Of a DNA stretch of 64,000 nt, positions 1 to 12,500 are shown one piece after another (the stretch's first letter is position 1; each line of letters opens with the position of its first letter). Origin of the DNA: Stichopus chloronotus (taxonomy: Eukaryota > Echinodermata > Holothuroidea > Aspidochirotida > Stichopodidae); the NCBI GenBank assembly GCA_021234535.1, contig CM037842.1:6056203-6120202 (forward strand), in the 5' to 3' direction. The notes under the pieces were generated by a model, which was not told the DNA's origin, ran no database searches, and worked only from the letters and a program-made list of their open reading frames with translations. A program made the position numbers and the translations under genes.

Positions 1-1619
1 ATCTCTGATAATAGGATATTATAAATGTACATATGATATAACGGCAACCATTGCTTCACAGTATGGAGACAGCTATTCGTTTGTAAAATGACGTAGGTCT
101 CAAAGCGTCTCTGCGTCCTCGTCAGTTTTATCCTTAGCTACCTCTTTTCTGTCTGTGTATTTCCTACACATATGCATGTGACGTTAAGACCCGCAACATG
201 CAGATACATAATATCACACATCATACAAACGAGATTATGTCTACTCTGGGGCGACGGTTGCCACGCATGAGAATTTAGGTGGGATGCCTAGCTTTTTAAT
301 CGCAAAGAAAATAAATACATCAAATAAGATAAATCAAACAAAAAATAAAAATATTCAGATCTGCGGAGATACAATCGAAATGTGTGACAAGTACACACCA
401 TTTTTAGATTTCGGGAAAAAAGAAACGTACGCAACGTTATTTGTCCGGGTAAAGCTAAGATACTGTGTAGTTTAATAACAAACTACATGTTAGGATAGTT
501 AGGATAAAGTGTAGCATTAACACGTTAGTTGCATACTTATTAGCATGACATGTACTCCTAAGTGATTGTCAATCTGATCATATCTTCAATCTATATACTA
601 CTCTCGAGTTATACGTTATAGTTGCTTGTTTCAATTTCGTCACGATACTGTTTGCACTGTGCTCCTCTCTTTAAAAGTTAACGTATTAATTTGACCACAT
701 GACTATACTTGCCGTTCCTCTGTGGTCAGGAGTGGCTGTACTGCTCGGGGTGGTTTCTTAATTTTCTAATCAATATTTTGATTATGTTTTGACAACTTGA
801 GACATGATTTGTGAAAGCGTCTCTACTGGTAACAGGTCGAGAGATTCAGTTGCTATGAGCTGTTCAGTAGTTTAAAGGGAATCTACTGTTTCATGTACGA
901 CAGTAATACTGGAACGATAAGGAATAAAAAAATAATGATTGTGGTGTTGTTACGTCCAGGCGAGCTCAATTTAATGTATCCTCCTGAGTGGGACTACAGA
1001 GTGTATAAGGAAACCTGTTCAATATATAGCGAGGTTTTTTTTTTTTGTCGACTTCGAACGTATTTATGTCAAAATATCAAGTCAGATTAATATGAAATGA
1101 CCTATGTTCCCGGCTCCTGTAGAGAAATACTACATAAAAACAAAAACAAAATCAAACCCCAAAACACAACACATTAATATATGAAAATATTTAATTGATA
1201 AAATAAGAAAGTACAAAAAGCCCTCAATGCTTGGCTGCTCAAGGTAGCTTTAATTTCAGGCAGATGCATGCACTGGTATTGAAGAGTAAGGCTGCGGGAT
1301 GCACGTATTTACTAGACCATCTAGGTTGAGGTTTCTCCCATCTATTCCTACATTGTAAGGACCTTCAGAAATGTTGATACATTACTTAAATCGATTCAGC
1401 ACAGTAAGTTGTTAATGAATGTATTCGCCAATTTAACCCCACAGACAAAATTCATAATTTTTTTTCCTTAATAGAATATAAATAATAGGAGCGATAGAAT
1501 CCCCCCCCCCCTCCCAGATTCATAGTTGTATTAGATTAGTTATATATTAATTTACAGTGTGATAATCTGTAACGTCATAGTGATGTATAGGTCGTGCATA
1601 TGTAATTAATCCTTTCTCA
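1..1619. other. No gene recognised
   Basis: AT-rich sequence with short chance frames only. A poly-C run begins at 1501. Confidence 0.6.
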
Positions 1620-1820
1620 TTATTCTGTGTGCTCTTTATACGCTGTTTGCCGGTCATTGGTATTCTTAAAATCTCGTGGTCCTTTAATGATGGTTATAGC
1701 AAACACGTTATCCTTCCCCGTGAATCGAGATAAGGGCGATTTCTCGTCGAACTTAGACCACTGGTGACACCCAGTAGCGATCGCAGCGAGGGGTATGTGA
1801 TCTAACTTAATTTCCAACAC
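1620..1820 (-). CDS. Possible terminal coding exon, product unknown
   Basis: An open frame of 66 codons follows a plausible acceptor (tttgtttagaaccag) and ends in TAA. It reads VLEIKLDHIPLAAIATGCHQ, then WSKFDEKSPLSRFTGKDNVF and AITIIKGPRDFKNTNDRQ. The stretch is GC-richer than its surroundings, as the proven exons of this window are. I do not recognise the protein and found no companion exon upstream, nor a clear poly(A) signal downstream. Confidence 0.3.
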   Translation of the reverse strand: MLEIKLDHIPLAAIATGCHQWSKFDEKSPLSRFTGKDNVFAITIIKGPRDFKNTNDRQTAYKEHTE

Positions 1821-4632
1821 CTGGTTCTAAACAAAAAGTAATCACCATCTATATTAAGAGATATTAGAAAAATGTGACCGACGGTATCATTGCTAGTATG
1901 AGCGGTCACAGGCCACACTTTGGACAAAATATTGGCGAAACTGTAATCCGTTTAATCGAACCCCTTTGGGATGCTAGCTGTTAGCGAACGATTTAGAAAT
2001 CTGCTCCCTCGAAGGAGAAAATTAAATCTTGGGGGATCTTCGTGTATATTCTAAAAAAAAAAAGTTGTGACAAAGGTCATTAAAAGAAAAGTACTATCGG
2101 AAATTGCCCTCACTTTTCCCCATCGAGCTGGACAAAGACAAAAGGGGAAAAAGAATCTTTTTTGTGCGAAGTGTGATGCATCATGACAGCATATATCAGC
2201 AAAGTTTCCAACTTTTGGGTTAAGTTTGATCGATTTTGACAGAAATATTGCAGAAAGGTGGCACAACGTCAACCAATTATAGTCAGAAGGGCGCAAATGA
2301 GACAGACCGAATATTCGGTATACCATAGTATAATGTTAAAGGGGCGTGGCTTATCATCATCAACGTGCTGAGTTTAGCCAGGTGGAACAATCCCATAAGC
2401 TATTATAACTCATAGTAACGATCCTGTATGGGGGAGGAGGGGGGCGGGGGAGTTGAACATGGAGACATGCCCCCACCCAAATATATTAATGAGGGAACAT
2501 TATAGCAAATTTCGTCTCTCACCCTTCCCAATATTTAGCCTAGTATGCAGACAAGAAGCAAAAAGGGCTATTGTCACAGACATTTTCGATACGAATAATT
2601 GTAATATTAGCCTATTGATTTGCTATATTGCAAATCTAAGTTGGTTGCCAATGACTGCATATAAATAGTCCCTCTGTATGGTGATCTAGATTACAGATGA
2701 TTCGTTGCTATAGGTAAATCAAGATTTATTTTCCTCAGTCCTCAGATTCAACTAGTTTCTGCTTTTTTTTTCGAGATCGCCGATTCGCTCTACTTCCTCA
2801 TCAACCTTGAAAGTGGAAACTGCATTAAAGTAGGAGGAGAAGATCAGAGGCACCTGTTACCTGTGTCTTCTGTAACTGAACCAAATCGCTTGGTTTTAGA
2901 ACCTGAGGAACCGCTGTGCTCTGCCCGAAGCTTTAAAAGCTTTCACGGAAGCAAATCCCCCCCCCCCCCCTCTTCTTCAGTTTTAACAGATGGTCGCCCC
3001 TACTGCAACCTTCAAGTGCTACGAACTGTACGAGGCTGACATGAAAACACAGTGCACAAACAGTACAAAATATTGACCGAACGTGCTTCAGTTTATTCAT
3101 TGCATATTGTTGTCAAAACATGACTCAACTTCAAGCTAATGGAGATTTGTTGCCTCAATCTATTGGAAACCATCAAGATACGAAGGCTCCTTTAAAGAAA
3201 AAAAAATGTTTCGAGTTCGACTCAACTGAACATTATTCTCCTGTTTCTTCACAAAACTGAACTTCTTACAAGATTTTAAAAAATACATTACTCGAACGAA
3301 ATAAAACAACTTGCAACTCAAAATATACCAGGTCGATAACGCTTTGATACTCTAGCCTATGTTTCAGAGAAGAAAAAACCCGCTTACCCGCGATAATACA
3401 AATCATTTTCACTTTAACTATCATAACCTCAAACAGGTGCCCTCATTATAGTTTACGCGCTTGAATTTCATAGCAACGGTGACCATTTCTTTATTATCGT
3501 ACTGCAGACTTTTAAATTACATTTATTGTTTTAATGATTACATTTTAGAAAATTGATCTGTTCGGTTGTCAAGCTGTCAGTTCAGGTTGTCAACTATTAT
3601 TGTTTAAAACTGAAGAGGAATGTTTTTCTGGGCTCTCCTGCTGCCAAGACCACTAACAGAAGAAAAGTGTCGAGAGAACTCTTAACAATGGTGGGGCAGT
3701 CAGCATCAGCCAAGCCTCACATGATATAGTATACACGTGTATCCCTTCTGGAGAGGTACATATCCTAACCATTATACTATGGTATATCTGGATATGGCGT
3801 CATGTTCTATCATGTAGAAGATGTCTTCTCGAGACATGATTTAACACATTATGTGTATTTTGTGAGAGGACTTGGTGGAAACCATCACATCTTTTTCTTC
3901 TTTTTTGTACCATTTTTGCGTGTGTGTGTGTGGGGGGGGGGGGGGGGGGGTATGGCCAAATAACTGTTGCCTCCAAAACTACGAAATATCTAAATTAAAA
4001 CTCTGTGGCAAACAGCAGGTCAGTGAAGATGGATAGTCAATTGTCACAGTTGTTTCAAAATACTACTTTTTACGCTGAATTAAATTTGAGATCTTCTCAA
4101 CATAGACCAGTATAGTTGGCAATTTCTTTCACTACATGATCTTCCCTGAAAAATTTTAGTTACGTTTTCAACCTGGAAGGGGTGGGGGTGGGGTAGCCCA
4201 TTCCCCCTGCCCCTATACACCTTCGATTCACTGGTTCCATTATGGGGTCCCCGTTATTTGATGCGGACTTTATGGTTCGGGGTCTCGAAATTAAAATTTC
4301 ATCCGAAACCTAAATTTCATCTTGACTTTCGGTTGTCTTGCATATGATAAAACGGATCATGGAAGATATATGGGCGCCATTTTCCCGCAGAACTGATATG
4401 TAAAAGTGACCGTGTATGGCGCAGCGAATTCCAAATGTTTGCATTTTTCTACAATAAACAAACATTCAGCCAAACTTTTGAAAATAATTTGCAGTGGCAA
4501 CCCTCCACATCTATCTCAGCCATTTGAGCACTTCAAACAAATCTGTTGGTTTCAGGAGTGTGGAGTTTTGAAAATTGTAGCGCTTTTCTTGAAAAAGTGA
4601 AACACAGAGATCTAAGTAAAACTATTTGAATA
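1821..4632. other. No gene recognised; homopolymer and GT-repeat tracts
   Basis: Contains poly-C at about 2957-2970 and a (TG)n run passing into a run of about 18 G at 3919-3950. Frames here are short and biased by composition. Confidence 0.6.
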
Positions 4633-4984
4633 TAAAGGGAAATGGAGTGTTAACAATATAACAGCATGACAAACCAAATCAATAGTTTTCATCATTGTTA
4701 AGCCATCCAGGTTCATCATTATAACATCAACAAATGCTTCATCTCATCAAAAACTTTATCCACAAGATCAGTTATGGAAGATGTATCATTTGAATGTTTG
4801 AAAGGTTGGGTGAACAAATTGTTCTTGAGTAACACATAGCTGGATTTCTATCTGTTAGAAACTTAGTTCTTGAAAAGAAAGAAGGAAACTGTCCTTCCTT
4901 GAGTAATCTATCGTTCTCTGTCCACAAATATTGGTTGAAAAAGTGTTATTCTTTTTGTAAAACAAAACCCTTACTTCCCCTTTA
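4633..4984. mobile_element. Non-autonomous DNA transposon (MITE), older copy
   Basis: Ends are near-inverted (taaagggaaatggagtgtt at the left, aacccttacttcccctttaa at the right). The interior is similar over its length to the element at 26253-26604: same order of segments such as cttcatct...catc, gaagatg.atcatttgaa and ctgtccttcctt. No coding capacity. Confidence 0.75.
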
Positions 4985-5035
4985 AACTGCCAGTTTTGTT
5001 TTTCAGATGTGAAAATGGCTTGGGGAGGGTTTGGT

Positions 5036-5165
5036 ATAGCCAGCTGTTTGGCGGTGTAGCCAGTTGTTTGGGGGTGTAGCCAGTAGGTTGGCAGTGTGTA
5101 GCCAGTTGTTTGACGCTGTAGCCAGTTGTTTGACAGTGTAGCCAGTGTTTGACCATGTACCCAGC
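5036..5165. repeat. Minisatellite, about 20-bp unit, six to seven copies
   Basis: The unit gtagccagttgtttgacagt recurs with small changes. Overlapping minus-strand frames (LATHCQPTGYTPKQ) are products of the repeat, not a gene. Confidence 0.85.
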
Positions 5166-6459
5166 TTAAATTCACAGTCTACGTATGTACTGATGTACCG
5201 TCGGGAAAGATTACCTCGTAAGAGCAGAGCATGAAAAGCTCTTGTAACAATTAAATATCCTCCTTACACTGTTTAAGTTAGATTTATGGAGCTAAGCAAC
5301 TACAGGGAGATATAAGTTTTATAAAGAAAAGAACTAAGAGGTCGTATGGTGCAAAATTGTTCTATTTAATACAACTCAAAATTTGTACAAAAGTATTACA
5401 CAAATATACAATATAGACAGGTATATGGAAAAAAAAAAAAACAAAAGCAAAATGCTTACAGTGGCCCCACCATCAGGAAGGGACATAGGTTGGGTAATCC
5501 CCAAATCATGTGACCCCCAAATAAATTTACTTGAAAATTTATTACAGCCACACTTATTTGTAGGGGGTGGAGTGAAGGTGTAAATAAACAGAAACAAAAT
5601 ACTATTTCCAGTGATCTGAGACTGCCAGGTGTTTTCAGGAATGAATTTTTGCAGTACTCTCTTCACCAACCGATTGTGGCTCTACGTTCAGATAGCATAC
5701 GTCCTATCATAGACGTATGGCGATGCAAGCCACACCCATCATTAGACCATGGCAGCGCTACTGCAGGCTTATTATAGAGCAACACACAGCATCACCACTT
5801 GTTGTTACTACCACTCATTCTCTCACAGTACTCGGTATATTAACATTATAGAACTGTGACCTCCAGAGATAATAGTTGTTGCAAATGCATCAATTGTCTT
5901 CAGAATATTCTCTTTTGTAGATTTCTCAGCTTCAGTGATTAAAGGTAACTTTAGTCTGGCATTTTCATGAAGCATTGTTCCCATTATTCTTTATTCAGCT
6001 TAAGCTTATTATTTCCTGCATAACATTTAATTTTTGTCAGATAGTAAATTCAGTTATAACTGTCACACTATTACCATATGTGGGCTTAGAAACATGCCTC
6101 CCCCACTCTTTTCCCAGCATAATGGGTAAGTTAAAAGATTTGTTAGGAATAATGTTTACAAAGGATTGTAAAGAGGATAGGCCATAAGTCTGATTCACAT
6201 GTACATGAATACTACCATCTCTAGATTTATACAAACGTGACACTGCCTGATGACTTTACTGAGTGTATTAGGAAGACTAAAATGTGTTAAAATGAAAAGC
6301 TTAATTTGGTAAATTATTGACAGAAATCTATCAACACATCCATGCTTGCCTGTCCGATGACTCTGCCACGGTCAAGAAACAGACGTCCAGGATTAGCTTA
6401 GAAAAACAGGGCTGCAAGGACACTTAAGACAGCAGAAGGGAGGGGAACAGAATGTGATC
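5166..6459. other. 3' flank of TTC12, no other gene seen
   Basis: Probably contains the TTC12 3' untranslated region; TTTATT at 5990-5995 (AATAAA on the minus strand) is the nearest candidate poly(A) signal I noticed. Confidence 0.4.
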
Positions 6460-6529
6460 TCACTTGACATGTTTCATACACGAGTGAAGAATTCCGATAC
6501 CACCGAGCTCCCGGAGTCTTTCGAGATGC
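6460..6529 (-). CDS. TTC12: TTC12 last coding exon with stop codon
   Basis: Acceptor ccctccag, then HLERLRELGGIGILHSCMKH, VK and TGA at 6460-6462. The two-base overhang of the previous exon joins its first G to make lysine. It matches the C-terminal LRKL.G.EIL motif of vertebrate TTC12. The 3' untranslated region runs to lower coordinates; a possible AATAAA lies at 5990-5995 (complement). Confidence 0.9.
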
Positions 6530-9500
6530 CTGGAGGGAAAGCAAAAAAAAAAAAAAAAGTCTCCCAAAAATTAATACAAGTGCTCTTTACATTGATATGT
6601 ATTTAACAACATGATGCATTGGAGTTGTGAGTCAGTAACTTGTTTGTGATGGACTCCTTTTGATGCCTTACTTCATACCAGTCTTGGTTGCTATGCACAG
6701 ATTTGTCCCTAAGCAAGCCTTGCTATGGAAGACCTCCAAAGATACAGTGGACATGTAATGATTTGAATCTCAATACTTGAAAGACTTTACATTTCATCAG
6801 TCTTATCAGTTACATCCAAAAGGTATTTTTTTTTCACTAAAACGATGACAATAAAATGAAAAGTTGAGAAGCCTTACCTAACATCTGATAATGAAGAGGT
6901 TAGAGGTTTTAAAGAACTAAAATGATTTTGATCTTGATGATAACATATAACATTTTTTACTTCCTGTTGCTTACTTGCATTATCAACCATATGAGGTATT
7001 AGGAAATTTCAGGAAAATTTGTTTTTACTATTGATTTTTCAAAATCACCCTACAGTGACATTACTATCTACTTGCTATGCATTTCACACATTTGACACAA
7101 AAGTTGGCATGCAATCATACTATCCAGTGTCCTAAACAAATTTTCAAGATGGATGGGGGAGGGGGGGGGGGGACAGTCAGGCATAAAGAGAGCACACCAT
7201 TGAGAGGCGATTGTTAGGGTATGGGTACGATGGGGTGGGGTTCAATCTTAACATCAGAAAATATCAATAAATGAGGTGCTGAATGGTGCAAACTGGGGCC
7301 ACCCACACAAGGTGCCTTGTTCTTTTTTCAAATGGGAGTAGCCTATTGTCAACTTCTTTTCTCTGCCAAGTGGAGACTTGGTAGGGGTCAAGGTATATTT
7401 AGAGGGATGGTTACTCTTAGAGGGGTGGTTACTCTTTAAGGGGTGGTGAGTTTCACCTGAGCCATGCTGCCCCTCCGAAATCACCAAAAAGAACACTGAC
7501 AACGTTAAATGTTGGTCACGTCAATTTTTGTACTACATGACGTCAGTCGATTCTTGAACATGTGTGGTATGATGTCATTTCCTAAATTCAGCCCAGTTGT
7601 AAAGTAATGACTGCTTCTGGCTGTGTTCATTGTAAACATCTACTTTTACATGCTTTAGTCTTTTTGTCTATTCCATAGAAGTAGAAATCAGATGCAAACA
7701 AGAAAATGATAATTTGTTAACACAAAACCAAACAGTGTCAACAAAATGATCATCAGTTTTTGCTGGTCAGTGTTTGATTTGGTTAGCAGTCAACCTATTT
7801 TGATCAGCAGATGTTAAACAAAAATTATATAAGTTGAAAACTGAAATTATTTAAATATGTGAATCAATCAAACCTGGAGTATCAAATTTTCAGGTAGGAC
7901 CACAGAAAATATTGAGCTGCAGCTGATGGGGAGCATACATGGAATTGAACTGCAACTGGGCATTCGTGGGTCACAAATTGAGTGTAAATTTCATACCTTT
8001 TTTAATCAGTAAGTTGCAGTAACTTGTGTAATCAGTCACTATAGACTGACTATATAGAATATGCAGTAGATTCAAGATACATACTTTTCATTGCCCATTG
8101 CAAGTTTGGCCAAAGCGATGGCGCTGTTTTGTTTTATCGTTGGGTTGCTTGTATCTGTTTTCTTCAACAGAGTCCTCACTATATCCGTTCCTTCCAAAAC
8201 AGACGCCGCTCCTTCGAGATCGAAGCAATGGGTGAGACAGAGGGCAGCATTTGCAATGATGGTGTCGTCATTCTGATCTAACAAGGAGCAAATCCTTTCA
8301 AAATCTGAAGTCAAATGATGAAAGATATTGATATATTGATAATCGTTTTCACAACATCAGAATGCTAAATCAATCAGCCATTAAACTGCATCTATGATTC
8401 GTTGCAGTAAATTAATTCCAATGTTACAGGAGGGAGAAAAGTTCTGAAAACCGTTTGAACTGTTCTTTGTATTGTTTACTCTAATTTTACATATCTTCAT
8501 TCATATCTATTAAACAGTAACTCGGATGGACATTTCAATTGTAATTCTTACATCACAGACAAATATCTGATTTTGTGTCCGTCTTCAGATGTCAAGTCAT
8601 GGACAAATAAGCATATTCTCACAGCCTTATTATATTTAGACCACTCCATAACACAAACTACAAGAGTCAGCCACATAGAAAAAGAAACTAGAACACAAAT
8701 AGGAAAAAATCCCCCGCCTAAAGAGTGAGCCACTGAGCCAAAGATGTATGATGAGTGATGTGACCTTGAGTGTTGTGACCTTGAGTGATGTGACCTTGAG
8801 TGATATACTGATGGACACAGGTGACTTATGCAAAGCAGTCTCACCAAAGGGGTGATATTCAAAATTTGGATAAAAAATATCCTGAAAAAGGAAATTCAAA
8901 AAAGAAACGAACACTTGTTAATAATGGACTACTTTTTGACACCTGAATAGCTAAAATCATCCTAAAAGTTACTGAGATTGGTAACTAACTTCATCAGTAT
9001 CAACTAACAATACCTCCATGGGCTGGTCACCATATACAATCCACGAATGAATTCATTATCATTTTCACCTTTTTTACTGGCTACAATCTTCTCTCTGACT
9101 TCCTCACTCCCCTGTGTTAGCAGTGCCAGTACCTTAATGGCTGCCTTCTGGAGATCAAACACGTCATCCTGTTGGTTTACAAATTAAAAGGAAAGGAAAA
9201 AATAACCCACTTTTGTCATTATTTAAAAAAAAAGCGAATCACCAGACATGCAAGTAGCTTAAAATATTAAATAACTGCTAAAGAGGGTAACTCACTAAAG
9301 ATGAAGGAATAGAATAAGAAGGAAGAAATAGTAATAATTAACTAGCAAAGAATAACTCCAAGAAATAACGTAAAAATGGCAAACTAGTTGGCCACAAATC
9401 ATAGCCTAATAGATCCTTGTATTGACATCACACAACAACAAACAAGTATGTCCTCCTTGAGGCAAACAAACGAATACTACATATGGCTATGCTAGGTGCC

Positions 9501-12500
9501 TGTAGATGGCAGGGCAGAGACGCAACGGGCATGTATTGAATTTAGTAGCTTGTCTTCTTGATCTCTGTATCACTGTGACGTCACATGCAAAGAGTATATC
9601 ACAACACAAATAAAGTGGACATGGCTAGAACATTAACAAATACCCTGAACAGAAGGACACTTATCTCACCTTTCACAGGCTTTGAGTTTTAGATTTTCCA
9701 GGTGTGCTACAAATCACACTCCTCAAGGAATTGAGGAGTGTGGTAGGTGTGCTGCTTTATTAAACTGCAACACCTGTATCTGAGCTACCTTCTTTATCTA
9801 GGTGTGCTACAAATCACACTCCTCAAGGAATTGAGGAGTGTGGTAGGTGTGCTGTTTTATTAAACTGTAACACCTCTATCTGAGCTTCCTTCTTTATCTA
9901 GGTGTGCAAAAAATCACACTCCTCAAGGAATTGAGGAGTGTGGTAGGTGTGCTGTTTTATTAAACTGCAAAGCCTCTATCTGAGCTTCCTTCTTTATCTA
10001 GGTGTGCAAAAAATCACACTCCTCACAGTGATTTGAGGCGAGTGGTAATGTGCAATGGCACCTGCACACCTCAGGATTAAAGGAAAGCTCACCAAGTCAG
10101 GTAGAGGTTAATCTTACTATGTAGTATTCTATAACTGATTTCTGGACTGTAAAATTTACCTGAAAATGTCTACATCAACACCATTACACAACCGCTTGAC
10201 TTTCGGGAATAAATACAGTGAGTTATTCAATTCAAACTTTCTACTTAACAGGCAACAGGGAATGGAAAAATTTCAAGACAGTTTAGTATGTAAAGACCTT
10301 AATCATATAAGTTTCCTTCTTATGATTTCATAATTTTTGAAGTGTTGTGATTTTTTCGACATCACTCTGAGTAGAGTTAAGACATTCATTCAATTATTTT
10401 CATTCCGATCGCTAATACCATCTCCGCCTCCCCTCTCCTCTCCCCAGATCAACCCTTACAAACCTTCTGAATGATCCAGCGATTGTCAGGTGGTTCAGAA
10501 AAGATGGACAGTATTTATGCAATCAACTTACACGAATAAAATAAAGAAGTTTATCGGGAATGTCTCGTTCGATGGCACCAGAAATGATAATCGACGGTGA
10601 CGCTGGTATTAACCTGCTATATAATGAGAGTGACCTCTGCAAAGACAATAATGAGAAAAGGATGACTATTACTAGTACTCTAAGAGAGAGGGTTAATGAA
10701 TTTTATTTTTACATCTCCAACAAAACATTACAGTCTTACAAAGGAAAAATACCTCGAAAATTCTTTGAGAAAGTATTAACAAAATTACTGAGGTCAATGT
10801 GAATATTCAACTGTGTGACCCAGGAACGTTGTCACGATTCTTTTTCCACTGTCCATCAGTGACAGTGCCGCAAATCTTCACAGGAGGCAAATAAAATAGG
10901 CACAAAAATGAAATTTCTGACACTACCAGAGGCTGTTATCTTATGTCAATGACAATTTTTTCTCAGAAAAGGATGAAACTTTAGAATAACAAAGATCCTC
11001 ACCTCGACCAGATCCTTGTTTTCACTGTCAAATAAAGGCACCAGTCTTGTTGCTATGGTTTCAGATTGACCTGTGGACAGACTCGTCTCCATGGTGATGT
11101 TTATAAGTAGGGCAAGGACTGACAGTAAAACACTTTCACTATTTGGGTTGGTCAAATTGTTACCATGGTGATCCTTAAAGACAAAGTAGAACAAATATTT
11201 TGTTATGTCACAAAATCCACTTCAATAGGCTTGGATAAAAATGAATAAGGTGAAAATCACCAAACATTTTCTGTCATTGTTAAATGCTACCAGTAGGCAC
11301 ATTCACGTAAATCTGACTCTTTCCGCAATTTACATATGCAAAAATCAGACCAGTTGCAACATTTTCTTGTGTAATTCTGCCTGTACATAACTCTGCCAGT
11401 GACAATGTCCTTTCTTCTACAATTCTGCACATACAAACCCTAAAATGCCATCTATATGCCCAAAGCAATCAATCAAAAGTTTGATATGCATGAGCAACTA
11501 CAAAAGTACAGCCAAATGGGACAATATTTTCTACACTGTGCTTTCATGTTCTACTTCATAGCACTTGTATTGTCACTGCAAGCACAATGAATAACAGGTT
11601 CACTCCTGTTTCTATCATATAGTAAGGGATTGTTTGTTTGGTTCATTTAATGGCTTGGAAGCAATGCATGAGAGGACAGTACAGAGTGATAAAGAGCATA
11701 GAAATACTATCCCAACTGACTGAAAAATCAGATCAAAACATGAACATGTGAATATGCATGCGCAGGGCTCTAGCTATGCTGGTGGATGCCAGCTGTAGCA
11801 TTCACTGATGCTAACAAACCAACACACAGAGCAAATCAATGGACTAACGGACAGTACCAAATGAGAAAATGTTGAGAAGAATACTGATTGTTGTGTATTC
11901 AAATGATATTGCGAGAAATGTCTCAAGGTTTTTACAAAATGGAAACTTGTCAAAAATCAATTCCAAACACCAAGATAGAGGTCAAATCTTGATGGGAATT
12001 TAGCTCAAAAACAAGAAAAAGAATGATCCATTTGCCATCTAAGCATATTATGTTTAAAAATAAAAACCCAAAGGAGGAGCACACCCTCAGGATCAAGGTC
12101 CTTAATACTAACAAAGCAGCCAATCGGAACTCTCTGGTTAGAACCCTGCGAGTAAATATCCCTGCGAGTAAATATCCGACCAACACAGTGAATATAGCAA
12201 TATATATAGTATATACAGTATATAATATAGCAGTGAATACATGCTTGATATTGCATGTGTCTACCATAGAGGAATAAAGAATATGTCCTATGAAATTAAG
12301 TACAATTAAATGCTTTATATTTTTTGTACTGTATTTGGCATTAACTAAAACAAGTGAAGCTTCAGTAAACAGCATCAGCCTGGAAAACCAAAAGGTTCTA
12401 TGCTAATTTTAGGACATCACTAAGAGTTTCAGAATATTTAATAGTTGTAGTCTCATTTCTTACTGATATACTTTTACAGTCAACAGGAAGTGCTAGTAGA

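Noticed and set aside
4855..5175. 106-codon minus frame with QTTGYT repeats
   Set aside because: Repeat product of the roughly 20-bp minisatellite joined to a MITE end.
10446..10531. Possible TTC12 exon reading LSIFSEPPDNRWIIQK on the minus strand
   Set aside because: No acceptor before it and an in-frame stop just upstream. The adjacent exon 10532-10636 accounts for the protein exactly.
10560..10802. 80-codon plus-strand frame (MSRSMAPEMIIDGD...)
   Set aside because: It overlaps the TTC12 minus-strand exon 10532-10636, whose phase and splice sites fit. The plus frame has no homology I recognise.
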